A stretch of 64,000 nucleotides of DNA from Desulfobacteraceae bacterium (lineage in GTDB: Bacteria > Desulfobacterota > Desulfobacteria > Desulfobacterales > RPRI01): NCBI GenBank assembly GCA_011391695.1, contig JAABQB010000006.1, positions 1 through 64,000 of the forward strand. Direction: 5' to 3'. A model generated the notes under the pieces. The model was not told the origin of the DNA. It did not search any database and saw only the letters and a program-made list of their open reading frames with translations. The position numbers and the translations under genes were made by a program. Each line of letters starts with the position of its first letter. Position 1 is the stretch's first letter. Below are positions 63,504-64,000 of the stretch, in pieces.

Positions 63504-64000
63504 ATGCTGAAACAAGACCTTAAAAAAGCCCTTCGTTTTTATTTCATAACAGACGATAAAGCGCCTGCGATCGAGCCCTTTGATCAGGCGAAGATCGCCA
63601 TCAGGGCAGGGGCGACGATCATCCAGTACAGGAACAAGTCCTTCTCTTCAGGTTGTTACAGGGAGGCTGAAGAAATCAGAGATTTCTGCAAATGCAACGG
63701 CGTACCGTTTATCGTAAACGACAACGTCCTTCTCGCCAAAGCTTTGAATGCAGACGGAGTTCACCTGGGTCAGGATGACGAATCTCCTGCTGTCGCGAGA
63801 AAAATTCTGGGCGCTGAAGCCATAATAGGCATCTCTGTCTCAAATCTTGACGAGCTTGGGAAAACCGTTCTTTCAGACTGCGATTATATCGGAGCAGGCC
63901 CGGTTTTCGCCACCGGCACCAAGGAAGACGCAAATAAGGAAATGGGGCTTGAAGGACTACAGTCGATTGCCGAAAAGGCATCCCTGCCTGTTGTTGCGAT
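63504..64000 (+). CDS. thiE: Thiamine-phosphate synthase, truncated by the window end
   Basis: 165 codons are present in a frame with SD GGGGAGG 8 nt before the ATG; the C-terminus is outside the window. The frame is not in the ORF track. Signatures: RFYFITDD, AGATIIQYRNK, VPFIVNDNVLLAKALNADGVHLGQDD and DYIGAGPVFATGTKEDA, all typical of ThiE. It joins HMP-PP and thiazole phosphate to make thiamine phosphate in the cytoplasm. Thiamine diphosphate is the cofactor of KorAB in this window. Confidence 0.93.
   Translation, partial: MLKQDLKKALRFYFITDDKAPAIEPFDQAKIAIRAGATIIQYRNKSFSSGCYREAEEIRDFCKCNGVPFIVNDNVLLAKALNADGVHLGQDDESPAVARKILGAEAIIGISVSNLDELGKTVLSDCDYIGAGPVFATGTKEDANKEMGLEGLQSIAEKASLPVVA

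Overview
The window looks like chromosome of a strict anaerobe, most likely a Desulfobacterota (former Deltaproteobacteria) lineage of sulfate reducers or syntrophs. The evidence is the gene set: a dense oxygen/superoxide defence block (flavo-diiron protein, rubredoxin, desulfoferrodoxin, rubrerythrin, cytochrome bd), a nickel carbon monoxide dehydrogenase, a ferredoxin-dependent 2-oxoacid oxidoreductase, a non-plant ferredoxin-thioredoxin reductase and multihaem c-type cytochromes. The assignment is by gene content only. No rRNA, tRNA or CRISPR array was found, and no complete insertion sequence; the 'mobile' content is a large set of small non-coding palindromic repeats.

Layout. 1-6.2 kb: end of recN, a 7TM sensor kinase, an SRPBCC/epimerase fusion and a membrane protein of unknown role. 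6.3-9.7 kb: a Spy/ZraP-like protein and korAB. 9.8-14.6 kb: a DEAD-box helicase behind a leader that contains an intrinsic terminator, a PAS hybrid kinase and a YkgJ-type Cys-cluster protein. 14.6-17.3 kb (minus): thiol redox genes (FTR, glutaredoxin, DUF255 thioredoxin-like protein). 17.4-20.9 kb: stand-alone cooS, an N-terminally truncated nitroreductase, and an EamA transporter that looks acquired. 21-25.4 kb: an RND pump and its adaptor. 25.4-30 kb: a three-gene operon encoding a HEAT protein, a CydA-like membrane protein and a CydA-like protein fused to an eight-haem cytochrome c region. 30.2-38.4 kb: the oxygen-defence block, mostly on the minus strand. 38.4-42 kb: a diguanylate cyclase, a lipoprotein, a YpfJ-type metallopeptidase and an unknown gene. 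42-46.7 kb: copper export (copA, copZ), a Fur-family regulator, small Cys-rich proteins and tatA. 46.9-54 kb: ssb, an NtrC-type two-component system, two L,D-transpeptidases and envelope lipoproteins. 54.4-64 kb: ridA and a bifunctional proline dehydrogenase, a FecR-domain protein, lnt, prfB with its programmed +1 frameshift, an HD protein and the start of thiE.

How it fits together. The 30-38 kb block can take electrons from ferredoxin and rubredoxin to reduce O2 (flavo-diiron protein), superoxide (desulfoferrodoxin) and peroxide (rubrerythrin), while CydAB reduces O2 from quinol. The neighbouring 25-30 kb operon looks like a second, unusual bd-superfamily oxidase. By eye it keeps the haem d and b595 ligand positions in the cytochrome-fused subunit but lacks the two haem b558 ligands, and a private eight-haem c-type domain could deliver electrons instead. 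This is the most interesting system in the window. A Fur/PerR-type regulator lies 7-8 kb away.

Genes between conserved blocks are separated by at least five families of short repeats, several with clear terminal inverted repeats and with copies tens of kilobases apart in opposite orientation. Five genes missing from, or cut short in, the ORF track are described: two rubredoxin-type proteins, one Cys-rich mini-protein, full-length prfB, and partial thiE.
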